Below are positions 62,690 through 64,000 of a stretch of 64,000 nucleotides of DNA, in pieces. Source of the DNA: Prorocentrum cordatum (Eukaryota; Sar; Dinophyceae; Prorocentrales; Prorocentraceae); contig CAUYUJ010005725.1 of the NCBI GenBank assembly GCA_963575745.1, forward strand, positions 352,069 through 416,068, read 5' to 3'. Positions within the stretch are counted from its first letter, which is position 1. Each line of letters begins with the position of its first letter. Both the position numbers and the translations under genes were made by a program. The notes under the pieces were generated by a model, which was not told the origin of the DNA, searched no databases, and worked only from the letters and a program-made list of their open reading frames with translations.

Positions 62690-62845
62690 GTGTAAGCATG
62701 ATTTCTCTGAGGTCCGCGCGGATTTCTTGGATCGGCGCTGAACTTTCTTCCTGGCGCGCGGGACGCGCCGGGAGCCCCAGCGCAGATCTGAGAAACCCGC
62801 GTGGAGCTCAAAAAGCTTATGCTTATGATGCATCTTCGTTTTCGG
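62690..62845. mobile_element. FB1 foldback element, copy E
   Basis: GTGTAAGCATGATTTCTCTG, AGGTCCGCGCGGATTTCTTG and GATCGGCGCTGAA are answered by CAGCGCAGATCTGAGAAACC, CGCGTGGAGCTC and AAGCTTATGCTTATGATG. Like copy A it is flanked on both sides by FB5-type sequence. Confidence 0.75.
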
Positions 62846-62887
62846 AAATATCGTGCCGTCGTCGATCAAACAGCGATGCAGCGCGAC

Positions 62888-63063
62888 CCTTCGCAAGACG
62901 AAGCCAGGACGAGGGTAGAATCGGTTGAGGGTAAGTCGAGAACCTCTGAGATACGGCGGCTCTGTAGGACGTCTCGGGCGCCGCGGCCTTTTCAGAGCGT
63001 TCCAGCACGCTCGAAGAGCGTTCCAGAACGCTCCGGGACGGACTTGCACCCGTCCCGGCCGCG
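62888..63063. mobile_element. FB3 TIR element, copy 3
   Basis: GCCAGGACGAGGGTAGAATC, GGGTAAGTCGAGAACCTCTG, ATACGGCGGCTCTGTAGGAC, GAGCGTTCCAG twice, and CACCCGTCCCGGCC. Confidence 0.75.
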
Positions 63064-63137
63064 TCCGACTCTGACCCCCACCCTGTGCCCTGCGGCCCCA
63101 CCGTCGGCCCAGAGAGCGGCGGGCGCGGATGTGCGGC

Positions 63138-63221
63138 CTTCACGGCAGCCCTCAGCTCGGAGGGGTCGCGGCCGCGGACCGCGGCGGCGAGCCTGTCGCG
63201 GGCGCCGCACCTCGCCTCCTC
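63138..63221 (-). CDS. Putative exon, Arg/Ala helical segment
   Basis: The minus strand has a C15 run, then CTGCGCGCGGCCCCCGCAG|G, a strong pyrimidine tract plus CAG|G acceptor. Twenty-eight phase-0 codons follow (EEARCGARDRLAAAVRGRDP, SELRAAVK) to GTGAAG|GCCGCA (GC donor). The frame continues open beyond this, so the donor is a guess. It could be an upstream exon of a minus-strand gene whose other exons lie outside the window. Confidence 0.4.
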
Positions 63222-63239
63222 CTGCGGGGGCCGCGCGCA

Positions 63240-63255
63240 GGGGGGGGGGGGGGGG
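63240..63255 (+). repeat. Poly-G run
   Basis: About 15 G. On the minus strand it is the pyrimidine tract of the exon above. Confidence 0.9.
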
Positions 63256-63259
63256 CGGC

Positions 63260-64000
63260 ATCCGCCAGCATCGAAGCGGGAAATCAGAGGATCGCAACGC
63301 ATCGCCGATGTGTCGGCGACGCCGGCAGGGCGTTGGGCGGGCTCCACATCGAGTTGCATTCCCGATGCATCGACGAGGCGGAGCGATCCACCAGCCCCAC
63401 TTGGAAGTCTAGGAAAGCGGATCGGATCGGGCCGCCCGAGACCGATATCGAGCTGGCTCGGTCGGATCGACATGGGCCCTAGAGGAGTGGGCGGCGTGCG
63501 GCTGGCCTCCTCCCCAGAGGAACAGGGGAGCGGCCGGGACCCCTGGGGCACACACCTCTGGAGGCCTGCGAGGATGTCTTGGATCGGTGCCGGGCTGTGG
63601 AGGCTCTGCGGCGGCCGACGCCGCCTGAAGTGTGCGCGAGGGGTCCGATGCAACTCTGGGGGGGCTGGTCCTCCCGGGTGTTTCAGTGGTGGCGGCGAGC
63701 TTCACCGCTCAGCGCCTGCCTGGCATTGAAGGGGAACAACAATCAGTATACAGGCAACCCGTATCATAAGGATGCGCGGTAAGGACGCAAGGGACATGGA
63801 GGGCCACGTTGGCGTTTTTTCGAGCGAGGTTGGCCAGCGAAAGTCGCCAAGGGTGGGCCGAAGGGGAAGGATGCCAGGGGAAGCCCCTCCTATGCGGCTT
63901 GACTGTCAGACGCTCACCCCTACTATGCGGGTTGACTGTAAGCCATGGTTGTTCAGAGGTATGTATGGGTGGCTTGGGTCGGCGCTGGAACACCTGGACG
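63260..64000. other. Gene-free window end
   Basis: FB5-like words (CATCGCCGATGTGTCGGCGA, CGATGCATCGACGAGG) at 63297-63390. Beyond that only unassigned sequence. Confidence 0.4.

Overview
The window reads as GC-rich nuclear DNA of a dinoflagellate. The main evidence is four sites matching the dinoflagellate trans-spliced leader (DinoSL): a 22-nt match with one mismatch at 7560-7581, three tandem truncated copies at 51541-51589, and two weaker relics at 46671-46692 and 56670-56691. Other features fit the same picture: very low gene density, most gene-like pieces on the minus strand, AG|G splice acceptors with GC or GA donors, and long trinucleotide and minisatellite DNA. The species cannot be read from the sequence, although a Prorocentrum-like large genome would fit.

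Layout. 1-4640 and 7582-8880 are a degenerate satellite built on CCAAGA units of 10-12 bp. The same family returns inverted at 38270-39230 and in direct orientation at 40270-40780, 42355-42860, 44090-44335 and, degenerate, 45030-45530. Inside the first block sits an intronless minus-strand gene (6363-7520) for a three-module protein (VNGVY-type, C2-like, PDZ-like), with a DinoSL relic 39 nt before its ATG. It is therefore a retroposed copy of a trans-spliced mRNA. 9.4-11.2 kb holds a broken minus-strand LINE-like reverse transcriptase, and 12.2-13.9 kb a stop-ridden minus-strand coding relic. 14-33 kb is intergenic or intronic, with isolated exon-like pieces, one plus-strand hypothetical gene (21226-21816), and many foldback elements.

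34.5-54.8 kb can be modelled as one minus-strand gene for a secreted cysteine-rich protein. It has a signal-peptide exon at 54725-54844 and further exons at 50568-50714, 49185-49310 and 34530-34670. All junctions are phase 0 and one intron is about 14.5 kb. That intron would hold a second intronless minus-strand gene (45611-46633, also with a possible leader relic) and several satellites. 51.9-52.5 kb holds a plus-strand LINE 3' end (RNase H plus zinc ribbon). 56.7-58.5 kb is a plus-strand retropseudogene with in-frame peptide repeats and an RRM domain broken by one TGA. 59-64 kb carries more foldback elements and one exon-like piece.

At least five families of small inverted-repeat (MITE-like) elements recur two to seven times each. 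The most striking structures are the leader relics, the very long split gene, and the foldback families.
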